From: Planctomycetaceae bacterium
Lineage (GTDB): Bacteria > Planctomycetota > UBA1135 > GCA-002686595
DNA: 64,000 bases
Reading direction: 5' to 3'
NCBI GenBank assembly: GCA_016125265.1
Contig: WGMC01000001.1
Coordinates: forward strand, 1 to 64,000
Made by a program: the position numbers and the translations under genes. How positions within the stretch are numbered: position 1 is the stretch's first letter; every line of letters starts with the position of its first letter. This document shows, in pieces, positions 42,861-51,896 of this stretch. A model generated the notes under the pieces. It made no database searches and was not told the DNA's origin. It was given only the letters and a program-made list of their open reading frames with translations.

Positions 42861-43390
42861 CCGGGGCGGACCGCCGAAACGCGGCGGAACACTGTGCGTC
42901 GGAACATCGTGCGGTGGAGCGCGGCGCCGGGCGGCGCGAATGGCTCGCCCGCGTCGACGAAACCCAGCGCAAGGTAGAAACCGCGCGCCGATTCGAGCGC
43001 GTGGCACCAAAGGCCGGTCGCGCCCCGGGGCTCGGCGTGCGCCAGCGCCGCGCGCACGAGTTCTTTCCCGAGGCCCCGGCCCCGCCACTCCGGCTCGACC
43101 GCCATGGCCCGCAGGCGCCAGAGGTCGTCGGTCCCCGTCGCGCCGTCGCCCGGGCAGGGCTCGGGGTGCACCGCCGCCGAACCGAGCAAGCGCCCGGCTC
43201 CGTCGAACGCGCCGAAGTGCGCTCCGTCGGGCCCCGCATCGTCGAGGTAACGGCCGCGCCGACCGCCGCCCAGCACGCGCCGGCGCAGCGCGCGGGTGCG
43301 CTCCGGCGGCACTTCCGAGATGACCCACGGGCGCGCCTCGGCGGGAGGAGTCGGGTCGGGCCGATGGGGGAGCGGCTGGTCGGCTGCCAT
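42857..43390 (-). CDS. GNAT-family N-acetyltransferase
   Basis: 177 residues. GNAT core with motif A LRAMAVEPEWRGRGLGKELV (R/Q-x-x-G-x-G/A acetyl-CoA loop as RGRGLG), then ALAHAEPRGATGLWCHALESARGFYLALGF, the usual motif B ending. N-terminal Pro-rich leader of about 20 residues. The ATG at 43390 is chosen as the domain starts soon after; the frame upstream enters the divergent transporter gene. Substrate unknown. Convergent with the DUF1028 gene (4-base overlap of stops). Start region overlaps the promoter of the transporter at 43422. Confidence 0.87.
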   Translation of the reverse strand: MAADQPLPHRPDPTPPAEARPWVISEVPPERTRALRRRVLGGGRRGRYLDDAGPDGAHFGAFDGAGRLLGSAAVHPEPCPGDGATGTDDLWRLRAMAVEPEWRGRGLGKELVRAALAHAEPRGATGLWCHALESARGFYLALGFVDAGEPFAPPGAALHRTMFRRTVFRRVSAVRPG

Positions 43391-43395
43391 AGACT
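43390..43395 (+). promoter_or_regulatory. TAGACT -10-like box of the transporter gene
   Basis: TAGACT lies 26 bases upstream of the transporter ATG and touches the start codon of the divergent GNAT gene; a TACTGT on the minus strand near 43418 may serve that gene, so the two promoters face and overlap each other. Confidence 0.4.
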
Positions 43396-43421
43396 TCGCG
43401 GCCCCGGTGGGCGGGGACAGT

Positions 43422-44681
43422 ATGGAGCAGGAACCCTGGCTGCGTGCGCTGACGGTTCTTGTGTTCGCGGTCACGTGGCTCTTGATCGCCGCGCGGCGCC
43501 TGCGTTGGTTGCCGATCGGCCGGCCGGCAGGGGCGCTGCTCGGCGCGGTGGCGATGGTGGGAATCGGCGCGTTGAGTCCCCGGGAGGCGTACGGGGCCCT
43601 CGACCACGACACCCTGGTGCTGCTCTTCGCGACGATGCTGTTGAGCGCCTATGTCGAGCGCGCGGGCCTCTTCGAGCGACTCGGCCGCGCCGCCATGGCC
43701 GTCGCGCCCACGCCGGTGGCGCTGCTCGTGCTGGTTTCGATGTGCAGCGGCGCGGCGAGCGCGCTGTTCGTGAACGACACCGTCTGCCTGTTCCTGACGC
43801 CGCTCGTCGTGGGGCTCTGCACACGCGCGCGGCTGCCCCTTGGGCCGTACCTGATTGCCGTGTGCACGGGCGCCAACCTCGGCAGCGCCGCGACGCTCGT
43901 CGGCAACCCCCAGAACATGATCATCGGCAGCCTGTCGGGACTGTCGTTCCTGCGGTTTCTGGCGCTCGTCGGACCCGCGGCGCTGGTGGCGCTCGTTGGC
44001 AATGCGCTGTTGCTGGTCCTGTGGTACGGGCGGCGATTGCCGCGTGCGTTCGCGCGGGATGCGGAGCCGCTGCCCGTCGGCGCCGCGGGCCGGGGCCAGG
44101 GCCGTGTGCTGGCCGTGCTGGCCGCGTTGCTCGTCGCGTTTCTGGCTGGCGCGCACCTTGGCTTCGCGGCCCTTGGCGCGGTAGTGGTGTTGGTGCTGCT
44201 CGACCGCGAGGATCCGCACCTCGCGTTTGCACGTGTGGATTGGCCGCTGCTCGTGTTCTTCGCCGCGCTGTTCGTCGTGGTCGAGGGGGTGGTGCGGACG
44301 GGGTTCGTCCAGCAGGCGTTCGAGGTGCTCGGACCTTCGATCCACACGGGAGAAGCTGCCGGTGCCGCGAACTTCAGTGCGTTCGCGGTGCTCGGTTCCA
44401 ACGTGTTCTCCAACGTGCCGTTCGTTCTGCTCGCCGGTCCCTACGTGCCCGGGCTGGGTCCAGCGGAGCTCACCTGGGCGTTGCTCGCGTTCGTATGCAC
44501 CGCCGCGGGCAATCTCACGCTGCTGGGTTCGGTCGCCAACCTGATCGTCGCCGAACGCGCGCGCCCGCACCACGACCTGTCGTTCTTCGAGTACCTGCGC
44601 TTCGGGCTGCCCTCGACCGTGATCGTGTTGCTCGCGGCCACGCCGGTGCTGTGGTTCACAGCGGCGTGGCTCGCGAACTGA
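43422..44681 (+). CDS. Ion-transporter-superfamily permease (ArsB/NhaD/SLC13 type)
   Basis: Integral membrane protein of 419 residues with about 11-12 spans (e.g. ALTVLVFAVTWLLIAARRL, VALLVLVSMCSGAASALFVND, VVVLVLLDREDP, STVIVLLAATPVLWF). Signature segments of the ion-transporter superfamily are present in both halves: SALFVNDTVCLFLTPL with GANLGSAATLVGNPQNMIIG, and SNVFSNVPFVLLAG with AGNLTLLGSVANLIVAE. This inverted-repeat arrangement is seen in ArsB, NhaD and SLC13 carriers. Substrate (arsenite, Na+/H+, dicarboxylate, sulfate) cannot be decided; no arsR or arsC is nearby. Confidence 0.88.
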   Translation: MEQEPWLRALTVLVFAVTWLLIAARRLRWLPIGRPAGALLGAVAMVGIGALSPREAYGALDHDTLVLLFATMLLSAYVERAGLFERLGRAAMAVAPTPVALLVLVSMCSGAASALFVNDTVCLFLTPLVVGLCTRARLPLGPYLIAVCTGANLGSAATLVGNPQNMIIGSLSGLSFLRFLALVGPAALVALVGNALLLVLWYGRRLPRAFARDAEPLPVGAAGRGQGRVLAVLAALLVAFLAGAHLGFAALGAVVVLVLLDREDPHLAFARVDWPLLVFFAALFVVVEGVVRTGFVQQAFEVLGPSIHTGEAAGAANFSAFAVLGSNVFSNVPFVLLAGPYVPGLGPAELTWALLAFVCTAAGNLTLLGSVANLIVAERARPHHDLSFFEYLRFGLPSTVIVLLAATPVLWFTAAWLAN

Positions 44682-44700
44682 CCGCGCGCCTCCGGTGCGC

Positions 44701-47538
44701 TCAGCGCGGCGCCGCGCTCGCCTCGAACAGCGCGGTTGCACCCGGCACCGCGTCCAAGATTGCGCGATCCTCGGGTTCGATGTCGGTCCAAAGCAGCCCG
44801 GCGCGGAGGGCCGCTTCCAGGTGCCGGAGCGCCGCCGCGCCGTGAATCTCGGGCTCGCGTGCGTAGGCGAGCGCGGCGGCCAGTTGGTCGTCGGGGCCCT
44901 CGAGCCCACCCAGTTCCTCGGCGAGCGCCCACGCGCGCTCGTCGCCCGCCTCCGCCAGTGCCCCCAGTTGGCTGCGACGTCCGCGCGCGATGAGCCGCGG
45001 CACCATGGGGTGCCCCGGTTGCATCGCGAGGGCCCGCTCGAGGTGGGCGACCATGCGCGCGAAGCTGTCGGCCGCCTCGAGGGGGCGGCCTTCGTCCAGC
45101 AGGAAGTGGCCGAGGTTCTCCTCGCTGAGCCCCACGTTGCCGCGGTAGTCCGCGGCCGTGGGCGCCGCCTCGGCCAGGGCTTCGAAGCTCGACAGCGCGG
45201 CGCGCAGGCCCGCTTCGGCCTCCTCCGCGCGTCCCAAGGACCCCGCGCACGCGGCCCGCTGGCTCTGCGCATTGGCGAGTTGCAGTCGGTACACCAGTTG
45301 GCCCGGGTAGTCGCGGACCAGGTCGGTGTAGATGTCGGTGCCGCGCTCGGCGGCTTCGAGTGCCTCCTCGGGCCGCTGCAGCTCGCGCAGACTCACGGCG
45401 CGATCCAAGTGCGCCTTGCCGAGCGGATGCAAGAGCGCCGGATCCGTCTCGGCGCCCTCGACGAGGGCCTCGAGGCGTTCCGCGGCCTGCGTCAAGTGGG
45501 GGAGCGCCGCCGCGAACTCGCCCTCCACGAGGCAGACGTTGCCGAGCTCGACGTGCGTCAGCGCGGGAGCGCGTCGGCGCGCTTCGGAACCCTTATCGGC
45601 GACCTCCTCCTCCAACTCCAGGGCGCGCAGGAGGTGGGAGCGGGCCTCGTCGTAGTTGCCGAGGCGGCGGTGCAGCACGCCGAGGTTGTAGAGCACCGCG
45701 GCCAACTGCACGCGTGTGGCCGGCGCGTCCGGGTGGTCCGCGGGCAGGCCGGTCGCCAAGTCCCGCGCGGCTTCGTAGTGCAGAAGCGAATTGGCGCCGT
45801 CGGCGAGCCGCAAGTACGCGCCGCCAAGCCGTGTGTGCGCGGCCACCAGGTCGGGAACCTCTGCGGCGGACCCAGTTTCACGCGCCAGTTCCTCGAGCGC
45901 ATCGAGGGCCGCGCGCTGCGATACCAGCGCATCTTCGTAGCGCGCGAGTTGCTCGAGCACCGTGCCCACGCGGCCGTGCGCCCGCGCCGTTTCCGCGCGC
46001 AGGGCCGGATCGCCGCGGCGCTGTTCGAGGAGTCGCTGTTGGAACGCCAGCGCCGACTCCAAGAGTTCGCGCCGCACCTCGTCCATGCGCGGCACGTTGG
46101 AAAGTCGCTCGGCACCGACCTTGGTCAGCATGGTGTCGACGGCCTCGAGCGCCTCGTCGAAGTTGCGCTCGGCCCGGTCCCTTTGGGTCTGGGTTTCGAG
46201 GAGCGCTCGCTCGAGTTCCAGGTTGGCAGCCTCGGTGCGCCGATTCGCGTCCTCGACCCGCGTGCGCGCGCGCCGCTCGACACCCGCATACACCGTGGGC
46301 CCGACCGTCACGAGCAAGAAGAGTCCCGCATAGAGCAGCGCGCGGGTCGGCCTCCGGCGCACGTAGCCGCGCACCTGGCGCGTGAGGCTCGGAGCACGCG
46401 CGCGAATCGGACGCAGTTCGAGCAGCGCGCGTAGGTCCGCCGCAAAGGCCTCGGCATCCGGATATCGCCGCCGCCGGTCGAGTTCGATGGCGCACAGGCA
46501 CACGGCCTCCGCGTCGGGCGAAAGGCCCGCGTGCAACTGCCGAGGTGAACTCGGATGGGCCGCTTGGATTGCGCTCTTGACCTCGAGATCGCTGTGCCCA
46601 TCGAAGGGCAACCGCAGGGTCAGGAGCTCGTAGTAGGTGACACCGGCCGACCACACGTCGCTCTGGGCGTCGACGGCTTGTGTGCTCTCGATCTGCTCCG
46701 GCGACATGTACGCCAGGGACCCCAGGGCCGCGCCGGTCTTGGTCAGGCGTTCGGATCCCGACAGCGCGGCCAAGCCGAAGTCGAGCAGCACCAGGCGGCC
46801 CTCCGGCGTCAGCAGTGCATTGGCCGGTTTGACGTCCCGGTGCAGCACACCGCGGCTGTGCGCATGGGCCAGGGCCTCCGCGATGGCGAGCGTCAGGCGG
46901 GTGGCGACCTGCGGCCAGGAGCCCTCGAAACACGGCGCCGTGGGAGCGAAGGAGTTGGGCACCGGCGTGCCCTTTTTGGTCATGCACACAGACAACGCGT
47001 CGAAGAGATCGCCGCCGGTCAGATTCTTGGGCGCGCGCCCCGACAGTTCGCGCAGCACCTCCGCCAGCGACGCGCCGTTCACCGCCTCCATCGCGAAGTA
47101 GGGGATCGAGCGCTCCTCCCCAACCGTGTGGATCGCGACGATGCCCGGGTGCGAGAGCCGCGCCACGGCGCTGACCTCGCGTTGGAAGCGTTCGCGCGCG
47201 CCGGGGAAATAGAGGTGCTCGGGGCGGATCAGTTTGAGCGCCACCGTGCGCTGCAAGCTGAGTTGCCGCGCCAGGTACACGACTCCCATGCCGCCATGTC
47301 CGAGGGAGCCGAGGATCGCGAACTCGCCGATGGATTCGGGCAGTTGCTCTTGCGTGTCGCCCACGAGGCCGGCGCGCGCGAGCGCTTCCACACGTTGGCG
47401 CAGTTCGCTGGCGTGCTCGGGGTGCCGCGCGCAAAGGCGCTCGAGCCCCTCGGGGCCCTCGCTCTCCAGCAGCTCGAGGGCCTGGAACACGAGCTCCTCG
47501 ACGGGGTTGTCGGCGGCACTGCGGCCTTTGGTATCCAT
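44701..47538 (-). CDS. Transmembrane Ser/Thr protein kinase with TPR-like sensor part (kinase A)
   Basis: 945 residues. A roughly 70-residue helical N-terminal region (LVFQALELLESEGPEGLERL), kinase domain with P-loop GSLGHGGMG (77-85), Lys102 in VALKLI, HRDVKPAN (233-240) and DFG (253-255), TM near 395-420 (ALLYAGLFLLVTVGPTVYAGV), a coiled coil, then TPR-like helices to the C-terminus. Between the hinge and HRD lies an insert (about 165-208, with two Cys) not usual in Hanks kinases but also present in the paralogue at 47605. The TPR-like region is probably extracytoplasmic and may sense partners. A TACTCT box is 7 bases before the ATG. Confidence 0.92.
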   Translation of the reverse strand: MDTKGRSAADNPVEELVFQALELLESEGPEGLERLCARHPEHASELRQRVEALARAGLVGDTQEQLPESIGEFAILGSLGHGGMGVVYLARQLSLQRTVALKLIRPEHLYFPGARERFQREVSAVARLSHPGIVAIHTVGEERSIPYFAMEAVNGASLAEVLRELSGRAPKNLTGGDLFDALSVCMTKKGTPVPNSFAPTAPCFEGSWPQVATRLTLAIAEALAHAHSRGVLHRDVKPANALLTPEGRLVLLDFGLAALSGSERLTKTGAALGSLAYMSPEQIESTQAVDAQSDVWSAGVTYYELLTLRLPFDGHSDLEVKSAIQAAHPSSPRQLHAGLSPDAEAVCLCAIELDRRRRYPDAEAFAADLRALLELRPIRARAPSLTRQVRGYVRRRPTRALLYAGLFLLVTVGPTVYAGVERRARTRVEDANRRTEAANLELERALLETQTQRDRAERNFDEALEAVDTMLTKVGAERLSNVPRMDEVRRELLESALAFQQRLLEQRRGDPALRAETARAHGRVGTVLEQLARYEDALVSQRAALDALEELARETGSAAEVPDLVAAHTRLGGAYLRLADGANSLLHYEAARDLATGLPADHPDAPATRVQLAAVLYNLGVLHRRLGNYDEARSHLLRALELEEEVADKGSEARRRAPALTHVELGNVCLVEGEFAAALPHLTQAAERLEALVEGAETDPALLHPLGKAHLDRAVSLRELQRPEEALEAAERGTDIYTDLVRDYPGQLVYRLQLANAQSQRAACAGSLGRAEEAEAGLRAALSSFEALAEAAPTAADYRGNVGLSEENLGHFLLDEGRPLEAADSFARMVAHLERALAMQPGHPMVPRLIARGRRSQLGALAEAGDERAWALAEELGGLEGPDDQLAAALAYAREPEIHGAAALRHLEAALRAGLLWTDIEPEDRAILDAVPGATALFEASAAPR

Positions 47539-47545
47539 GGACAGA

Positions 47546-47551
47546 AGAGTA
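47546..47551 (-). promoter_or_regulatory. TACTCT -10-like box 7 bases before kinase A start
   Basis: Minus-strand TACTCT followed by 7 bases and the ATG at 47538, at leaderless distance. It suggests that kinase A has its own promoter and is not solely dependent on the upstream paralogue. Confidence 0.45.
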
Positions 47552-47604
47552 GCGCGGCCGCGAACTGCCTTGGGAATCGCCCGTGCGCGGCCGATTCCGC
47601 TCGT

Positions 47605-50600
47605 TCAGTCCCCGTTGCCGCCCCCCTGGATCGCGGGATCGTCGAAGAGCGCCTGGAGCGTCGGGTAGGGCTCGAACCGTTCCTTGGAAGCGCCCGTCTC
47701 CTCCACGGCGCTCGCGAAGGCGCGGCGCGCCGCGGGCAGGTCACCGGCGCGGCGCTCCGTTTCCGAGAGTCGCAGCCACACCAGGGCCAGTGTGTCCCGC
47801 GGGAAGCGGCCACCGCCCTCGCTGGCCCGTTGGCCGAGGGGCAGGGTGGAGCTCAGTGTCTCGCGGGCGCCGTCGAGGTCGCCTTGCAGCAAGAGGTGGG
47901 TGTCGAGGGCAAGCCCCGCCACCGCGGCCGCGTTCTGGGCCGCGCGTTCCGTCGGCCGCCGTTCGCACCAGTCCAAGGCCAGGTCACGCGCGCGTTCCAA
48001 TTGCGCGCGTCCGCCTGCGACGTCTCCCGCCAGTGCGAACACCTCGCCGGCGCCGCAGCGCACTTCGATCTCGAGGCGCTCGCTCTCGCCGAAGGAAGCG
48101 TGTTCGAGCAGCTCGAGCGCCCGACCGTAGCGCGCGACGGCCAGTTCCACTTCGCCGAGATCCCGCGCGAGGTTGCCCCCGTTCGCCAGGGAAACCACGA
48201 GGTTCGCGAGCACTTGTTTGTTGGACGGACGCTGCTCGAGCGCGCGTTCCAGCACGTCGATCGCGCGCGCCGCGTCGCGAACCGCGGCGTCGTCCCGGCG
48301 GCTGCCGGCGCGTTCGCCGTAGGCGATGCCGAGGCGCTGCAGGTGGGCCGGTTCGTAGGGGTAGCGCGCCGCGAGAGCTTCGAGCACCGCCACCGAACGG
48401 TCCTGGTCCGCGCTGGTGTCCGCGTCCGGGTCCAGTTCGCGCTGGTTCGCCGCGCGCGAGCCCAGGAGGGCGGCGAGACGCGAGCTCCACGCCGGCACGT
48501 CCGGCTCGTCGGCGACGTATTGCTCGAACAACTCGACCGCCGCATCCAATCGGGTGGCGGCCAACGGCCACTTCCGCCCTTGGCTGGCGAGCAGCGCTTG
48601 GCTTTCGAGCGTCGATGCGAGGGCCCGTCGCAGGCTGGGATCGTCGCCGTGTTCCGCCTGCGCCTCGTTGCACCTCGTGCGCACCCGCTCGAACGCAATT
48701 TCGGCCGCTTCCACGTCGCCGGTGCGCACGGCCAAGACGCCGCGGATCAAGAGCGCATCGATCTCCTGCGACCAGAGTTCCGCGCGCAGCTCGGGCGGCG
48801 CCCCGTCGATCTCCGCCGCCAATCGGTCCAGTTCCGCGGCGGCGTCCGCCTGTTCGCCCAGTTCGGCGCGGGCTTGGCAGAGCTGCACGGCGATGCCGTA
48901 CCAACGCTGCGCCAAGGATGGAGAGCTCAGTCTGCCGGCCCGGATCGCATCCAACGTGGCGAGCGCCGCCTCGAAGTTCCGCGCTGCATCCGCGATCTTT
49001 CCCGAACGGGCCCAGGCGACGGCGAGCAGCTCGTGCGCTCGGGCCAACTCCACGCGCAGCATGTCGGCGCGCTCGGATCCCGACGCGACGGCCCCGAGCT
49101 CTGCGACCGCTTCTTCGAGCGCCGCGATGGCCTCGGGCAGCTCGCCCAGTTGCAAGCGCAGGTCGCCGGCGCGCTGCAGGGATCGGGCGCGTTCCTCACG
49201 GGCGCGCGGATCCCCTTGGCCGTCCGCGAGCAACTGCGTGTGGAACGCAAGCGCCTGCTCCAGCAGTTCGCGCCGCAGTGTCGCCGTGCGCGGCATGTCG
49301 GCGAGCCGCGCCTCGGCGGTGCGCCGCAGCATCGTGTCGACCGCTTCGAGCGCGCGCTCGAAGTTGCGTTCCGCGAGGTCGCGCTGCCCGTCCGCGCGGT
49401 CCCGCTCGGCGCGCACGTCGTCGAGGGCCGCCGCCAACTCGAGGTTCGCGCGCTCGGCCGCCCGGTTCGCTGTTTCGACGCGTACACGCGCACCGCGTTG
49501 CACGGCGCCGAACACGAGGGGGCCGACGACCAGCAGCAGCGCGCCAAACCCGATGGCGACCGCGGCCGTGGGTCGCCGGCGTACGAAACCGCGCACCTCC
49601 CGCGTCCAGCCCGGCCGGCGCGCCAGGATGGGGCGCAGTTCGAGCACCCGCCGCAGGTCGTCGGCGAGGGCCTGCGCGCTTTCGTATCGCCTCGCTGGAT
49701 CGCGCTCCAGCGCCGCCAGAACGACGGCTTCCGCGTCCTCCGACAGCCCCGAGTGCACCTGCCGCGGCGAACTCGGATGGGCCGCTTGGATGGCGCTCTT
49801 GACCTCCAGATCGCTCTTGCCATCGAAGGGGAGGCGCAGCGTCAGGAGCTCGTAGTACGTGACGCCGGTCGACCAGACGTCGGAGCGCGCGTCGAGCTCC
49901 ACGCGCCCGTCGACTTGCTCAGGCGACATGTACGGCACCGACCCGAGCGCCGTTCCCGTTTTCGTCAAGCGCGTCGAGCCGGAGAGCGACGCCAGGCCGA
50001 AGTCCAGCAGCACCAAACGGCCCTCGGGCGTCAGCAGCGCGTTGGCGGGTTTCACGTCGCGGTGGAGCACACCCCTGCTGTGCGCGTGTGCGAGGGCCTC
50101 GGCGATCGCCAGCGTGAGGCGCGTCGCGACCTGCGGCCAGGAGCCCTCGAAACACGGCGCGCTGACCGCGGGGAAGTCGGGCACCTTCGCGCCGCGTTTC
50201 GCCATGCATACCACCAGGGCGTCGAAGAGATCCCGCCCGCTCAATCCCTTCACCGCGCGGCCCGAGAGTTCGCGCAACACATCCGCGAGCGACGCACCCT
50301 CCACCGCTTCCATGGCGAAGTAGGGGATCGAGCGCTCTTCACCCACCGAGTGGATGGCGACGATGCCGGGATGGGAGAGCCGCGCCACCGCGCTGACTTC
50401 GCGTTGGAATCGCTCCCGCGCGCCGGGGAAATAGAGCTGCTCGGGGCGGATCAACTTCAGCGCGACCGTGCGCTGCAAACTGACCTGCCGCGCGAGGTAG
50501 ACGACCCCCATGCCGCCGCGTCCCAGCGAAGCGAGGATCTGAAAGTCGCCGATGGATTCGGGGAGTCGCTCGGACGCGCTGCCGACGAGCCCGGCGCGGG

Positions 50601-50742
50601 CCAGGGCCTCCATGCGCAACCGCAGTTCCGCCGCCCGTTGGGGGTGCGCGGCGATGAGGCGCTCGAGGCCGTAGGGTCCTTCGTTCTCGAGGGCCTCCAG
50701 GGCCTCGAACACGAGGTGCTCGAGGAGCTCGTCGGCACCCAT
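47605..50742 (-). CDS. Transmembrane Ser/Thr protein kinase paralogue (kinase B)
   Basis: 1045 residues. Same architecture as kinase A: helical lead, P-loop ASLGRGGMG, Lys96, the same hinge insert with two Cys (GRDLFDALVVCMAKRGAKVPD to SAPCFEGSW), HRDVKPANALLTPEGRLVLLDFG, TM near 390-415 (VAIGFGALLLVVGPLVFGAV), coiled coil and TPR-like helices. The kinase domain is close to that of kinase A, the C-terminal part is not, so a tandem duplication was followed by divergence of the sensor region. ATG at 50742 preferred; a TTG at 50781 is in frame. A TAGGCT box (complement of 50811-50816) lies about 70 bases upstream of the ATG. Confidence 0.92.
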   Translation of the reverse strand: MGADELLEHLVFEALEALENEGPYGLERLIAAHPQRAAELRLRMEALARAGLVGSASERLPESIGDFQILASLGRGGMGVVYLARQVSLQRTVALKLIRPEQLYFPGARERFQREVSAVARLSHPGIVAIHSVGEERSIPYFAMEAVEGASLADVLRELSGRAVKGLSGRDLFDALVVCMAKRGAKVPDFPAVSAPCFEGSWPQVATRLTLAIAEALAHAHSRGVLHRDVKPANALLTPEGRLVLLDFGLASLSGSTRLTKTGTALGSVPYMSPEQVDGRVELDARSDVWSTGVTYYELLTLRLPFDGKSDLEVKSAIQAAHPSSPRQVHSGLSEDAEAVVLAALERDPARRYESAQALADDLRRVLELRPILARRPGWTREVRGFVRRRPTAAVAIGFGALLLVVGPLVFGAVQRGARVRVETANRAAERANLELAAALDDVRAERDRADGQRDLAERNFERALEAVDTMLRRTAEARLADMPRTATLRRELLEQALAFHTQLLADGQGDPRAREERARSLQRAGDLRLQLGELPEAIAALEEAVAELGAVASGSERADMLRVELARAHELLAVAWARSGKIADAARNFEAALATLDAIRAGRLSSPSLAQRWYGIAVQLCQARAELGEQADAAAELDRLAAEIDGAPPELRAELWSQEIDALLIRGVLAVRTGDVEAAEIAFERVRTRCNEAQAEHGDDPSLRRALASTLESQALLASQGRKWPLAATRLDAAVELFEQYVADEPDVPAWSSRLAALLGSRAANQRELDPDADTSADQDRSVAVLEALAARYPYEPAHLQRLGIAYGERAGSRRDDAAVRDAARAIDVLERALEQRPSNKQVLANLVVSLANGGNLARDLGEVELAVARYGRALELLEHASFGESERLEIEVRCGAGEVFALAGDVAGGRAQLERARDLALDWCERRPTERAAQNAAAVAGLALDTHLLLQGDLDGARETLSSTLPLGQRASEGGGRFPRDTLALVWLRLSETERRAGDLPAARRAFASAVEETGASKERFEPYPTLQALFDDPAIQGGGNGD

Positions 50743-50858
50743 CGGGTCGGTTCCTGTCCGGGTGTCGTCGGGTGTGGCCAAGTGGGGGCTCGCTCGGGGT
50801 GCACGAAGAGCCTACCTCCCTTGCCACTGCCTTGCCCGTCCCCGTACCCTTGGCGCCG

Positions 50859-51896
50859 ATGGAGCAGAAGCGTCCCGAACGCACGGCGGAGCCCGTGGTC
50901 GAGTACCGGGTTCGCCCGTACGAACCCGGAGACGAGCACTCGATCCTGCCGGCGTTCAACCGCATCTTCGCGGCCATCGATTCCGGCTTCGTGCCGCGCA
51001 CCCTCGAGGAGTGGCGCTGGCGCAGCGAGCAGAACCCCGCGGGCCTGCGCATCTTCGTGGCGACCACGCCCGACAACCAGGTCGTGGCGCAGCAGGCCGG
51101 CCTGCCGATCCGCATGGTGCACCGCGGCGAGCGTGTCACCTGGAACCAGATCGTCGACAGCTTCGCGGACCCGGCCCACGGGCGTGGGCTGAAGCGACCC
51201 GGGCTCTTCGTGATCTGCTCGAAGCCCTTTGGGGACCACTACGGCGGGCCGCCGCCCAAGGACCAGGTCATGTACGGGCTGCCGATCCGCCGCGCGTACC
51301 GCATCGGGCAGAAGTTCCTGGGCTACCAGACCGTGCGCGAACAGTTGGCGCTCGAGGCGGATCCGGCGAAGTTGTTGCCGGCCCGCGCCGGCGGGATCCG
51401 CATCGAAGAAGTGACGCGCTTCCCCGAGGAAATGGCCGACCTCTTCGAGCGCGCGCGCCAGCCCCACGGCGCCATCGCCGTGCGCGACGCGGCGTTCCTC
51501 AACTGGCGCTTCGCGGACCGCCCGAACCACGGCTACCGCTTTGCGCTCGCGCGGCGCGCGAACGGCGCGCTGGTGGGCTACGCGGTGCTCGCGCGCGGCA
51601 GTTTCGATCGTTTCGAGGGCACCCTGGTCAACGATTGGCTCGTGGATCCCGAAGTGCCCGAGGCCGGCGCCGCCCTGCGCGCGTGGTGCGGGACGCAAGC
51701 GCGCGCGGCGGGGCACGACACGCTCGTGGCGCTGTTCCCCGAGACCTGCGCGGACTTCCACCAGTTCCAGGAGGACGGCTTCCGCGTGCGCGAGACCACG
51801 TACATCACGGCCGCCGGCTCGTACACCCGTGCCTTCCATACCCTGGCGCTCTTTTGGGGTTGGTACTACACCCTGGCGGAGTTCGACCTGTCGTGA
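50859..51896 (+). CDS. GNAT-fold acetyltransferase-like protein
   Basis: 345 residues, soluble. The N-terminal region (VEYRVRPYEPGDEHSILPAFNRIF, LEEWRWRSEQNPAG, RIFVATTPDNQVVAQQAGLPIRM) follows the GNAT pattern found in proteins annotated as N-acetyltransferases; the second half (FLNWRFADRPNHGYRFALARR, VGYAVLARG) looks like a second, degenerate GNAT module. The classic Q/R-x-x-G-x-G/A loop is weak (DPAHGRGLKRPG), so acetyl-CoA binding is uncertain. Its stop overlaps the GTG of the next gene (GTGA), and the two products probably act together. Substrate unknown. Confidence 0.75.
   Translation: MEQKRPERTAEPVVEYRVRPYEPGDEHSILPAFNRIFAAIDSGFVPRTLEEWRWRSEQNPAGLRIFVATTPDNQVVAQQAGLPIRMVHRGERVTWNQIVDSFADPAHGRGLKRPGLFVICSKPFGDHYGGPPPKDQVMYGLPIRRAYRIGQKFLGYQTVREQLALEADPAKLLPARAGGIRIEEVTRFPEEMADLFERARQPHGAIAVRDAAFLNWRFADRPNHGYRFALARRANGALVGYAVLARGSFDRFEGTLVNDWLVDPEVPEAGAALRAWCGTQARAAGHDTLVALFPETCADFHQFQEDGFRVRETTYITAAGSYTRAFHTLALFWGWYYTLAEFDLS

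Noticed and set aside
41073..45272. Minus-strand open frame extending more than 4 kb upstream of the transglutaminase-like gene
   Set aside because: It crosses the DUF1028 gene, the transporter and the end of kinase A in other frames; only the part below 41072 has signal peptide and domain content.
46555..51192. 4.6-kb plus-strand open frame opposite the two kinases
   Set aside because: Shadow of GC-rich kinase genes; no motifs, while both minus-strand kinases have complete catalytic motifs.
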